From Combretum micranthum (lineage: Eukaryota > Streptophyta > Magnoliopsida > Myrtales > Combretaceae): a DNA stretch of 64,000 nt. Below are positions 1 to 18,458 of the stretch, piece after piece. The translations under genes were made by a program, and so were the position numbers. The stretch spans positions 186,001 to 250,000 of the forward strand of contig JAMXBD010000430.1 of NCBI GenBank assembly GCA_024138025.1, written 5' to 3'. The notes beneath the pieces were generated by a model. The model did not search any database, was not told where the DNA came from, and saw nothing but the letters and a program-made list of their open reading frames with translations. Positions within the stretch are counted from its first letter, which is position 1; each line of letters starts with the position of its first letter.

Positions 1-54
1 TTATGGCAACTTGACTAATTATGTCCAGCAATGTATTGCTTCTATTCATTCTAG

Positions 55-2162
55 TTAACATGCCAAACTATGTTGCTAATCGTCGCTCCCGGGAACTTTT
101 ACAGGCAATTTCTAAAGTTGTCCGCAGCTTCTTTTCAAAAAGTTTATGACCGGATGGTAGGTTGTTCTCAGTCCGGAATTTTCATTCTATATTATATGTT
201 ACGTGCTCTGTGCTCATGCAATTATCTTGCTAGTGCAGGACAAAAAATTCAATACTGAGATTATTTGGTACTTTTTGTGCTGTGCAGTGTCATTCTTCTT
301 CCAATTGCCATCACTTTCTACATTACATGGGGATTTGTTCATTTTGTGGATGGTTTCTTCTCCCCAATCTACAATCATTTAGGGATCAATATCTTTGGTA
401 AGCATGATTTGATTTTTGGTGATGGTGATTTGCTTGTGTTAGTCTTCTGTATTATTTTTTTAAAAGCAAAACCCTTAAATCATTAGAGAATAGCCTTTGC
501 ATTACTGTCATCCCAAGCTATCTTCTGCTTATTTAGAGGAGATGATGAAAAAACATGAAATTTAAGTCCAAAAATAAGAATTAGATGAGGTTTTTTATTT
601 TTATTTTATTATCATTTGAAAGGGATGTAAGTCTGAAGTCATCATTTTGTTGAAGGTAATAGTTTCAATGCCAGGATATGGAATCCATGATGTAGTGGCT
701 GCTATATAGGATGCACGGTACTATTTGGATAATAGTTTAATGGTGTCTGGAATGTTATCATTTCATATCAATGGATCCGGTTCAAGTATGATCGATAAAG
801 GTTTCCTCAAATTGGTTGCTTGCTTTTTGAACTTGAGATGAAAGTTCAGTATCTGCTGGATCCAACTTAGTGGGACATATGCCTCTTTCCTCCCCTACTC
901 TAGAAAAAAATTTTATATACACTCAGTTTATGATTTGCATAAGATCCCATTTCTGTCCTTAATTTCCCTGGGGTTGAATCTAGTTTCTACATATTTTTAT
1001 TTACCTGGATTGTAACATCTTCTCCGTTCACATATGGGTAGAAGGCTGTGAACAAGCATTTTAATTATGAAGCTAAGATAGGAACTAGGTAGTAATGAAA
1101 AGAGCTTCATTCCATGCACCAAGAGTAATGCAGTTGGCAGACCAATCCTGCATTGGTCAGATATAGACCAATATCATTCTAGTCTACAAGGTTCGAATTT
1201 TGAAGGTAAAGATTTTCATATTTTAATATATTTTCCAAAAGAGCTCTATTTTATGCCCAAGAATAGAAATTCTTGTTCTCATATGGCTGATAGTAGACTG
1301 ATCCCACATAATCCAATCATACTTGAACATTTCTCTTAAAACTATAGTGATTGTATGTGTTCCTCTCCAAAAGCTTCTCAAATCATTAGCATTTCTGTTC
1401 ACTTCATGCATCATGTACATCCCCATCCCACACACCACCCCCCCCCCGGCCTTTTTTTTCTGCAAACTAATACAGTTTGGTTTCGACTTGCCAATATGCA
1501 GGTCTTGGTTTCATCACGTCCATTACTTTTATATTCTTAGTAGGCGTTTTCATGTCATCATGGTTAGGAACTTCACTTCTTACCCTTAGTGAATGGATCA
1601 TTAAGAAAATGCCCCTTGTTAGCTATATCTATTCAGCCTCAAAGCAAATTAGTGCAGCCATATCCCCAGGTAAACAGCAAGACATTTTTTCTCATATTTA
1701 ATTCAAAGAAACTTCTCATTTGTTTGATTTCATTTTCCAGATCAAAGTTCCAATGCATTTAAAGAAGTGGCTATCGTACGGCATCCACGTAATGGAGAAT
1801 ATGCATTCGGTTTTATCACATCCACAGTTATTCTTCAGAGGAGTGCAGGTGTAGAAGAACTATACTGTGTCTACATACCTACTAACCATCTTTATCTTGG
1901 AGATATATTCTTAATAAATTCAAATGATATTATCAGACCCAATTTATCCGTTCGAGAAGGAATTGGTATGGTTTTCCTCACTTGAAAGATCTACTTCATT
2001 TATATTGTTGCCAAATAACCGTGAACTTAGGTTTTCAGTTTATGTTATAATCCAGAAATTGTCATCTCTGGGGGCATGTCAATTCCCCAAATATTGACAT
2101 TAATTGACTCACAGCCAATTACGACACCAAGAATGGCTAACTTGGCTGCACTGAAAGTATAG
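55..2162 (+). CDS. LCV: LIKE-COV (DUF502) membrane protein, 3' part of gene
   Basis: Plant COV/LCV proteins are small membrane proteins linked to vascular patterning. Visible exons are about 55-156, 288-397, 1502-1669, 1741-1965 and 2056-2162, all with GT-AG borders and matching phases. The product carries family landmarks: KFMTGC, then a hydrophobic segment ending FVDGFFSPIY, a second membrane segment (SITFIFLVGVFMSSWLG), SASKQISAAISPDQ, GEYAFGFITSTV, CVYIPTNHLYLGD and NSNDIIRPNLSVREGIEIV. It stops at TAG 2160-2162. The 5' end lies outside the window or in an unrecognised upstream exon. In the first visible exon the frame encoding SRELLQAISKVVRSFFSK does not join the KFMTGC frame: one base is missing in the A run at 137-141. 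Family identity is certain; whether the gene is functional is not. Confidence 0.88.
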
Positions 2163-4067
2163 GGGTAGGTTAATTTCTAGGGAGATTTTTCCCCCTGTTT
2201 CATTGAGTTATGGGGCCAATGTCTTAGCTTTGTCTAACTAATCATTTTATGTGACATTTCTTGGCAGGTATAACGAGAAGTTTTTGAAAGGTACTACATA
2301 TTGCTTTCAGGACTACAGCCAAGAGGGTAGATAGAATTGCGAATATGTTTGTGATGAGGATCATGAGGAAATAAGGTTGCAACTGATGATTGAATTTCAT
2401 TTGGAGAATGTCCTATGTCACTTTGATTTGTATGGATAAGCAACTATTCTTCCCTTTCTCAGTTTCTGTTTTCATCACCAATGCTGGAAACATTCTCAAA
2501 TTCTCATTGAACACAGTGAGGGACTAGCATGTAATAATGGACCTCAATTTGCAGAATTCATTTCAAGCATAATGATTAAAATTATTGACCACTTGCATAA
2601 ACAAACCACACATAAAACAAATCGGAGCAGCACCAAGTTGTTTCTACCTTTGATAGCAAATATGGTTTGATGGACTAGTTTTGAAAAGCATCGGCTCAAG
2701 TTTCATTGTCTTGCAGGCAGAGTTACAATTTGAGATCACAGTTCTGGAATGTAGGAGCCAACATGAAAACCGACATTCTGGCTGGAAAAGGCTAGTCACA
2801 AAGAAAAATATGTATGTTGTTCATAAATATGCACCCCAACCATGTAGACAAATGTCATTTAATTAATTTCAGTAAAAATAACCTGCTCAACATATTGCTT
2901 TAATATGCAACCCGGCCTTGCCAACTAGCTCATTGTATGAATGATCCATACTCTTGCAAAATATGGATCAGTTAACCAATGTCCTAAGTATTTTTCCCTT
3001 AATTCATCCATTGTCTTAAAACTACTGGCTCAATTCATGGGAAAACTAGCTGCCAAGATACAAGGGTTTGACATGTTCCTTACTTAGTCTTGCAGGGGCC
3101 CATACTGATTGACATAGAACAATAATTCTAGAATGCTGGATATAATCCTATTGTGACCGCTGAGTTGAAATTTCATCTGATTGACCAAGGTGTTTTATTT
3201 TGGGTGAGAAAAAGGTTGAGAAAAAGCCACATAGCACATGAAAGAAGAAATTGTTGTATAAAGCTGATCCGTGTGAAATATGTCTTGCAAATATTTAAAA
3301 ATAGTAAAGGAGAGCATTTAAATTTTTTTTATGATTCATTAAACATATCTGCCCGGTAAGTTGGAAACCACCTCCCAAATCCACTAACTCCTTTAATCGC
3401 TATATTTGTAATATAAAAGACAGCACCCATTTCCTCTTAGGAGTTGTTGGGCTGCATTACTTGAACACGCTGAAAGTTGCAAATATATAGCAACTGCTTT
3501 TTGGTGCCAGTTATCATCACTGAATTACTGCAACTAAACAAGACACTTCTAGCATTTAGGACAGGGATTAAAATCACGCTTCATAAGAGGGCAAAACACA
3601 CATGTAAGCCCATCAAACTTTATTTATTGTGCAATTAAACCCTATGCTTTAATTGTATACGATCATGTTAATGCCCTTTCATATTTAAATAAGCCTCTCT
3701 ACTTTTTATTGTGAAAAATTGGATAATTTTATTTATTATATCCCTAATTAATCTACATTTAAGCATTTGTATCCGAAGGTGAAGCTCTAATTAAGCTTAA
3801 TTAACTAATAATTCAACTTTCTGGCCCAAAAAAAAAAAACAACGGGACTTGTATTTGCTAAAATTGGAGTAATTTAAAACATTTTAACTTTCTTTCTTAA
3901 AATTCTATTACAATTCAAAAGTTTAATAGCTATCTAAACGAAATAAAAAGTAACTAATCCACTGCTTTTAAAACAATGTGTGTTGTCTTATACATATATA
4001 TTGGCTTTAAGAAATGGCAAATGGTAATACAAAATATAATAAAAAATTTTCAGATTCAGTCATCAAA
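2163..4067. other. Intergenic, no gene seen
   Basis: This is 3' flank of the LIKE-COV gene followed by AT-rich DNA. Only short unrelated open frames occur. I see no conserved protein, RNA gene or clear repeat up to the tRNA. Confidence 0.5.
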
Positions 4068-4139
4068 TCCGTTGTCGTCCAGCGGTTAGGATATCTGGCT
4101 TTCACCCAGGAGACCCGGGTTCGATTCCCGGCAACGGAA
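4068..4139 (+). tRNA. trnE-UUC: tRNA-Glu (anticodon TTC)
   Basis: A 72-nt cloverleaf. The acceptor arms TCCGTTG (4068-4074) and CAACGGA (4132-4138) pair fully, followed by discriminator A at 4139. The anticodon stem TCTGG/CCAGG encloses the loop CTTTCAC, giving anticodon TTC. The B box reads GGGTTCGATTCCC, and the A box lies in GTCCAGCGGTTAGGATA. There is no intron and no encoded CCA. A CAA triplet just upstream (4064-4066) and an AT-rich leader are usual for plant nuclear tRNA genes. The form matches nuclear tRNA-Glu. Confidence 0.95.
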
Positions 4140-4148
4140 TTATTTATG

Positions 4149-4153
4149 TTTTT
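4149..4153 (+). terminator. Pol III T-run terminator of tRNA-Glu
   Basis: Five T residues begin ten bases after the discriminator base. This is the usual simple RNA polymerase III stop signal. Confidence 0.55.
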
Positions 4154-4189
4154 AACTTTAATATTTTTAAGTTGCTTTAACTCGTATAT

Positions 4190-4775
4190 TGTAGTTTCAA
4201 TCAAATTATTGATTTTTTTTTTTTTTTTCACTCGGGTCTGATTTTTATTATTTCTTTAAGTTGTATATTATTGTTTTAATCAAATTATTGTTATTTTTTA
4301 TTTTTCAATCAAACTAGTGTTATTTTTTTAACCAGAATTATTTTTTTTTATATAAATCAAACAATTCTTTTTAGAGAATTATTAATTTTCTTTTTTAAGT
4401 TTGGATTCGGTATTTGATGGGCCGGGTGTGGAGTATATTGTTGCTTAAAGTTGCATACCATTTTTTTTTCAATCTAACTACTATAATTTTTTTTTGTTCT
4501 TTCAACATAACTATGATTATTAATTATCTCTTTTCAAGTTTGGATTCAGTATTTGATGGGCAGGTCTGAACTTTGTTGTTACTTGATGTTGTATATTATT
4601 TTTTAATTGGAATATTTTTTTTTAATCAAACTATTATTCTTTTTTAGCGTAAGCATAATTATCATTTTTTAAATCAAACATTTTTTTCAGCAGAATAATC
4701 AATTTTCTTTTTCAAATTTGGATTCTGTATTTGGTGGGCCAAATCTAAAAGTTATTGTCACTTTAAGTTGTATTC
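4190..4775. repeat. Degenerate tandem repeat, about 140-180 bp unit
   Basis: The phrase TTTGGATTCGGTATTTGATG recurs with small changes near 4397, 4535 and 4713. Each is preceded by AT-rich DNA with ATCAAAC/ATCAAAT phrases and followed by a TTAAGTTGTAT-like phrase. A partial unit follows the tRNA. No coding content. Confidence 0.6.
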
Positions 4776-5098
4776 ATCCACCAAGTGTCCCACTCTATAT
4801 GTTTCTCCCCTTTAGGTTGTGTTTGGATGGACGGAAAGTTCATTGATAAAAATCAGAGGAAAACTGGTGTTTGGGTATCAAAAAAGCTGGGGAAAACATT
4901 GGAAAAGAAGAGAGATATTTCTACTTTGCATCTCTCTATGATCAGACGGAAAGTTAAGGAAAAGATGAATAGTAAATTTAGATTACACTCCTAGTCTGCC
5001 ACAAGTTGAGAGTCAAAAACAATAGAAGGGTGTATTTGTCTATTTGTAATTTTTTTTTCATTTCCTTCCATTTTGATTGTTTGGATCTTCCATTTCCA

Positions 5099-5333
5099 GG
5101 AAAAGGAATAAAATATTACTTTTTTAAAAAAATTATGAAAATATCATCAGGAAGAAAATATTTCGATTTTAGACAATATGGCCTCGTCTCTTGAAGAGAC
5201 GGGATCATAAGTGTCTGACTTCGTCTCTTTAAGAGACGAGGCTCCATTCTTTGTAGAGGACCTCATCTCTCGAAGAGACGCGGTTTCCCCACATGTGATC
5301 TCGTCTCTTTAAAAAACGAGGTCATTAGTGAGT
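5099..5333 (+). repeat. Left TIR of the MULE, built from palindromic units
   Basis: About 80 bp of AT-rich terminal sequence is followed by units related to CCTCGTCTCTTGAAGAGACG, starting near 5181, 5219, 5260 and 5309. A fifth unit at about 5337-5360 lies just inside the region matched by the right TIR. Each unit is itself an inverted repeat of about 11 bp per arm. Confidence 0.88.
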
Positions 5334-6067
5334 AACCTCGTCTCTTCAACAGACGAGGTCACTGTGCGCCATCTTCTTCTTCCCCATTTCCCCTTCATCG
5401 GAACCCTAATTCTTCCGATTTCCTCCCCAATCGGCGACCCCATTTTCCCCCCTTCGTCCGATTGATTTCCTCATTTGGCAATCTCGGAGCTCTCAAGGTG
5501 ATTATATTGCAATTTCGTAGGTAGGAGGATCAAAAGCGAGAGATTTTGTGCAAAACCACCGACGACGAACATTAAGATTGGATTTTCGTGTTTTTTCGTA
5601 TTTTTTTCAATCAATCATGCTACATTGTTGAATGTCGATTGTATGTGTTGTTAGAATATTATTGTTGCGTGAATCCGATGCCGACGAATTTTTTTCTTCT
5701 TCTTGTATGTTGTATAAATATATATATGTATAATATTTGCATAAGAAAAAATACTATCGTAAATAGTTGTTGTTGGATAATTATTTTAGGAAATTTAGTC
5801 TGGAAAAAAAATAAAAATAACTTTTATTGTCGTTAACGGGGTGTATTCAGTACTTTAGCTTTGGTATGGCATGGAAATTTGCAATGAAAAAAATCTAATA
5901 TTTGTAAGAAAGCAGAGTAGCTTAGAAAATTAAATTTGAACTTTGAAAGTGGAGCTGTAGCTTTAGGAATTATGTTAAATATTACGAGGAATGCAATTTA
6001 TAAGTGTGATTTTGCGAATTTGATACGTTGAAGCTAATTTTGATGAGATGGCAGGATTTGTGAGGAA

Positions 6068-8173
6068 ATGGATAAGGCGAAGTTCTTACTGTACGCTCAT
6101 GGTAATATTGTGCAAGGGGATGATGGTTTTGGTTATGATAAGCAGCTGGTTGCTATGGTCAGTATTAGTAGGAATTCAACATAGGAGCAAATAGTGGAGA
6201 TTATTTGCAATAGACTAAAGGTAAATAGGTGTACACATTGGGTGGAGCTATATCATAGAATATCTATTGGAGATAGGACGCTACGTTATGATATTATTCC
6301 AGTGACCGATGACGATGCGATAGAAGAGATGTTAGTGTACATAGAAGGCTTAGTGGCTGTTTATGTGCAGATATTGGAAACTGAATTGTCACAAGCACCT
6401 GCAGAGGAAATAGGCATTGATAAAAATATTGGGAGCCAGGGGTTGATAGACTCAAACTCTACTCCAGTTCAGACAATAGGCAGTGCACAAGTGGAAATAG
6501 GTAACTTTGAATTTTGTGGACCTACATCGGTAGGTGGTGATGATATGGATGTTGTGCAAGACTCATCAGTAAGTGAATCCAGCGACGACTATGATGATAA
6601 TGAAAATGATAATGTCAAAGTTTTTCCACAAAAATATGCTTTTCCCGAGGTACAACGAAGGGGAAATAATTGGGACCGTTTCATTGCTCCTGTTGATGCA
6701 GTACGAAGCTCAGTGGCAGTTCCGTTTTTCAATGCTGAAGTTGGTAGTGCTTACGCAGCATATGATGATGAGTAGGAAATGAGTGCTGAGAATTGGAGCT
6801 TCAGTGATGAATTCAAGGTTGGGATGCGGTTTGAGACCAAAGATCATCTCATACATGCAGTTAAAATGTGGCACATAACAAACCATTATAATTTCAAGGT
6901 AGTGGATTCGGACCCAAGAGCATGGGCAGTGAAATGTACTGATATCCATAACAGATGTTGTAAATGGAGACTCAGAGACAGTTATAAGAAACATGGTGGG
7001 TGGTTTCACATCACTAAATATGAAGGACCTCACACCTGCTTGGATGAAAATCACTGGACAGGATCACTCTTAATTGGACTCCACCAGCTTGTCTAGGGCC
7101 ATCATATTGGAGATCCGCAATTCTCCATATGTGAGGGCGAAGGACCTCCAAGCAAATATATTAAAACAGTTCGGGTATAATGTTCATATTAAGAGAATTT
7201 GTGAGGCAAAGAGAAAGGCCATTGAGCAGGTGTATGGAAGTTGGGAGGCGTCTCATGTAGAGCTCCCGCATCTACTTAATGCAATTACTGAGGCAAATCT
7301 AGGAATAAAGGTTGAGTGGTAAACTCAAGATTCAAATACCACCGGCCACGTATTCCTACATAAGCTTTTTTGGGTATTTGGTCCTTACATTGAGGCGTTC
7401 CAGTACTGCAGATATGTATTTTAATCATGGTTAAATTTTGTTTTAGCTAATTGATATTCACTGACTAAGTTATATAGGTTAAATCATTGCAGACCTATGA
7501 TTACAGTTGATGATACCTTCCTGTATGGCAAGTACAAGAACAAATTGCTTATTGCAGTGGCAGTAGATGGGGCAAATCATATAGTCCATCCACTGCACGA
7601 GATGTCTGTCGTGTAGTGGATGAGTTGATGGGGTTGAATTTTAATGATCTAGTGCCACCAGCTCTACCAGCAGCAGCAGCACAGGGTGACCCACAATCTC
7701 AGACCGTATAGAGACAACATCCTCCTAGAGAGAGGCGTGAGTGAGGACGGGGATGGGGTCGAGGGTGAGCTCGTGCACCAGGTATACAAATCAGAGATGA
7801 GCCTGAGCCGTCCGAGCTACCTTCATTTGATGAGCCTGGTCCTTCCCAGCTCATTCATGACGAGGCTGGTCCGTCATCCACATCTTACAATATGGGGGAC
7901 ACCCCCATGCCAGATCTATCATACACTGAGTTCCATACCCCTCTTGCTCCACAGAAGAGGCGACCATCGCCATCATATGATATGGGGGAGGGCCTCACAT
8001 AGGTTGAGCTAGACCCTGTCCCATTCCATCAGTACAGTACTGCGACTGAAGATGGGACTGATGCAGTTACAGAGATTGATCCATCTACACAGCATCTTCA
8101 TCAGCTTACCTCATTACCTAGGACGTACGTGAGGCGAGATAGAGGCCGAGGACAAGGGAGGCAGGACACATAA
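6068..8173 (+). pseudogene. MULE transposase remnant (MuDR-type), internally deleted
   Basis: An ATG at 6068 opens an N-terminal domain (MDKAKFLLYAHGNIVQGDDG). It is followed by an acidic linker, then the MuDR DNA-binding domain (FSDEFKVGMRFETKDHLIHA) with a zinc-ligand pattern ending in CCKWRLRD and GPHTC. Next come an SRAIILEIRNSPYVRAKDLQ segment and the start of the transposase core (MITVDDTFLYGKYKNKLLIA, from about 7498). Breaks: in-frame stops at 6182, 6773, 7071 and 7320; a frameshift near 7050; an AT-rich insertion or intron at about 7415-7492; and loss of the rest of the DDE core at about 7590. A proline- and arginine-rich C-terminal tail remains to TAA 8171-8173, itself with stops. 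It cannot encode an active transposase. Confidence 0.85.
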
Positions 8174-8625
8174 CAGCAGCAGTAGTAGATGATAGATTTT
8201 CTTATTTTTTTTATTGTTGTATATAGCTTCTTATTTTTTTTTTTTGTGCTATTCTTCTATGTAAATTGTACTCCTTTTCTCTTGTACATTTTATGAGAAC
8301 AATCAATCAACATTTCATTTTATTTCATTTCATTTTATGTATTATGAGTCTATAAATTCCTATATTTTGATTGCACTGTACTGAGCAAGTATCACAATAC
8401 TTTTGTGATTGAATGATTGGGATTGAGACTGTGTGTTTAGACGGATTGATATTATAACTGTGTTGTGATTTGATTGGGTTTGGGAATACTATAGTTTTTT
8501 AGTTGTTTAGCCATGGTGGAGGATGGTTAATGGCTTATATAGTTGTTTATATTTGTATTTGATAGGTTTTATATGTAATTTTTTTATTTCTCAAGTAATA
8601 AAATGTTGTTTGTATAGGTGAAGAC

Positions 8626-8854
8626 TGACCTCGTTTCTTAAAGAGACGAGATCACATGCTATGTAATCTCGTCTTTTCAAGAGACAAGGTCCTCTATAAA
8701 GAATGGGGCCTCGTCTCTTGGAGAGGCGAGGTCAGGCACTTATGACCTCGTCTCTTGAAGAGACGAGGCCATGTTGCCTAAAATTAGGAATATTTTCTTT
8801 TTGATGGTATTTTCATAATTTTCTTTTTAAAAAGTAATATTTTATTCTTTTTCC
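8626..8854 (-). repeat. Right TIR of the MULE
   Basis: This is the inverted counterpart of 5099-5333. It carries four palindromic CTCGTCTCTT...AAGAGACGAG units (from about 8628, 8667, 8709 and 8746) and the AT-rich end that reads, on the - strand, like the left terminus. Confidence 0.88.
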
Positions 8855-9305
8855 TCCATTTCGATTTTTGACATCCGACGATAGTAAAAGTTTCCTTTAT
8901 TTAATTTACTTCGTTTCCATTGTAGAAAGTTTGCCAAACATAGTGTTTGAAAAAAAGGCAAAAGGTCAACAATAAAGAATGGAATCAAGACGGCGACAAA
9001 CAAAACAGGACCCAAAACCCAGATGCTGATTCTCCAAAACCGAGTGCTCCTTCCTTCATGCCATCCGCACCGTACTTAATATATTCTTCTTACTTTCGCG
9101 TACACTTTCACGCCTGACTTCCCATCTCTTCTCGTCGTGACGCCCAATCTACCGAAGCTTCCCTCTTTTCTCTAGTGTATCCATTGGTTGTCTATCCATC
9201 AATCTGCTCCTCTCTCTAACTCTCTAGAATCCTACTTTTCTAAACACAAATTCTTCTTCTCATTCTCGCTTCAACCCTCGAAACATTGTTCTTAATTTCA
9301 ATCAG

Positions 9306-9492
9306 GTATTCTTCATCCACTACCCAACTATCCATTCATATCTGATTCATTGCTTTTTCCATTTTCCCATTCGACGATGATTTTTTCTGCTTTTTTTCTT
9401 TTTCCTTTTTTTTTTTTTTTGTTTTAATTGTTTTGTTTTATTTTCGAGATCTTAGTGCTTGTGTGTTATGATATGTTTGGTGTTGTTCATAG
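9306..9492 (+). other. Probable 5' UTR intron of PGI
   Basis: A donor CAG|GTATTC at 9305/9306 and an acceptor TTCATAG at 9492 lie just before the start codon at 9498. A pyrimidine-rich leader precedes it, and a TTAATATATT stretch near 9076 could serve as a TATA element. The assignment rests on splice-site appearance only. Confidence 0.5.
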
Positions 9493-9497
9493 ATTCA

Positions 9498-17278
<7,781 letters not shown>

Positions 17279-17396
17279 TGCATATGGAAGTTGGATGCCC
17301 TTTGTTTTGGTCTCTGAGATTCACAACTGTGTTGCATACACAAATTTCTCACCGCATAATTATGAAGCAGGGTCTTGCTTCCATTTACAGAAATAA

Positions 17397-18458
17397 TTAT
17401 GGATTTTTGCCTATGTATAACGCAATAGGCTGTCCTCGGTGAAAAGGAAAATAAGTTACCTTTGCCAAGGCATGTCATTTTTTACCATGCACGTGAGACT
17501 ATTGCATTTTACCATAACTCAGCTTTAATTTGATGTTCAAGAATCCATACATCGGTCCTCTACCATGCACAAATAAGAGTCCACGTGGACGAGAATACGA
17601 TGAATGTATTGCCACTTATGCTAAATGGAAAAGGCATGATATTTGTTAATGGCAGAAATGGGTCAAAAAGTGACAGCCGGTTAGATCACTGGCCTTTATA
17701 TTGGGAAAAGACCAGTTATTTATGGTTTGAAACATTTGTGAATATTCAAACCTCGTGGACCTCCGTCACATATGCACAACTTAGAAACCAAACAGAACAT
17801 GCATTTCCCTCCTAAGCATCCGATCAGGTTTTAATATATTCCCAGAAAATAAGATTGTTTTACACGGAAAGAGTTCCACAAACCATCCTGGAGACCAAGG
17901 TGAAATGGCAGGCCACAGCATGATTGCAACTTAAAGAAAACTATCTTTGCTTTTAGAAAGAGAGGAATAATTTTTCATCTTTTGAATATATCATTGACTT
18001 CATTAACATACAATAATCGCAAGACCGATTATTTTAGCCGGGGAATATTGCACGAAGAATGAAAAAATAAGTACAAGAATTTTATGGCTAAAGAGATAGA
18101 TCACGAGATGCAGCGCACTACATTACCGCATCATGCCGTCGCTCGGCAGACCCTGGGACGATCTAACCAGCCGAGCTACCAATTTCCTTTGTTTATCTCG
18201 ATTGTTTGCTGATGATGAACAGGTTTTATTATCATAACTCGGACCAAAGAGGGATAAAAAGTTACAACACATTTGGCAATATTTTAAAACATCTAATATT
18301 AATATTGGGAAGGTCTTGCAACATGGACAACGGAACATCATCGAGTAACCACCGAGAATAGTACACCAGAATTCCCTTAAAAAAAACCCAAAAGACCATA
18401 TCCCTCCTAAGTTCATATAAACCTAAACATAAGAACCAAATGCTAGGTCAGGTTAGGT
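17397..18458. other. Convergent intergenic region between PGI and dUTPase
   Basis: The 3' flanks of two convergent genes. Open frames at 17585-17815 and 18123-18416 show no recognisable protein features. Nothing else is seen. Confidence 0.5.

Larger units (their letters stand above)
5099..8854 (+). mobile_element. Mutator-like element (MULE) with long TIRs and 10-bp target duplication
   Basis: The ends at 5099 and 8854 are inverted copies of each other (GGAAAAGGAATAAAATATTA against GGAAAAAGAATAAAATATTA). They are flanked by near-identical 10-bp direct repeats, TCCATTTCCA (5089-5098) and TCCATTTCGA (8855-8864), as expected for Mutator insertion. The interior holds a decayed transposase on the + strand. 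The element is 3,756 bp, and the transposase core is missing, so it is non-autonomous. Divergence between the two TIRs suggests an old insertion. Confidence 0.9.

Noticed and set aside
1430..1460. C run and T run before LCV exon 1502-1669 as a functional element
   Set aside because: It is a simple low-complexity stretch next to a normal polypyrimidine tract and acceptor.
5180..5360. Regularly spaced repeats resembling a CRISPR array
   Set aside because: The units are palindromes inside the inverted ends of a plant Mutator element, are diverged and unevenly spaced, and recur inverted at the other end. Plant nuclear context excludes CRISPR.
6710..7054. 114-codon open frame on the - strand
   Set aside because: Antisense shadow of the MULE transposase DNA-binding domain.
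7415..7492. A normal intron in the MULE transposase
   Set aside because: The gap looks intron-like and ends in TTGCAG, but no donor gives a continuous frame. With the many other breaks, it cannot be called confidently.
17279..17396. Novel 40-residue C-terminal extension of PGI
   Set aside because: It disappears if one C is missing from a C run in the last exon. The alternative frame ends with a stop close to the family end, and the total then equals 569 codons.
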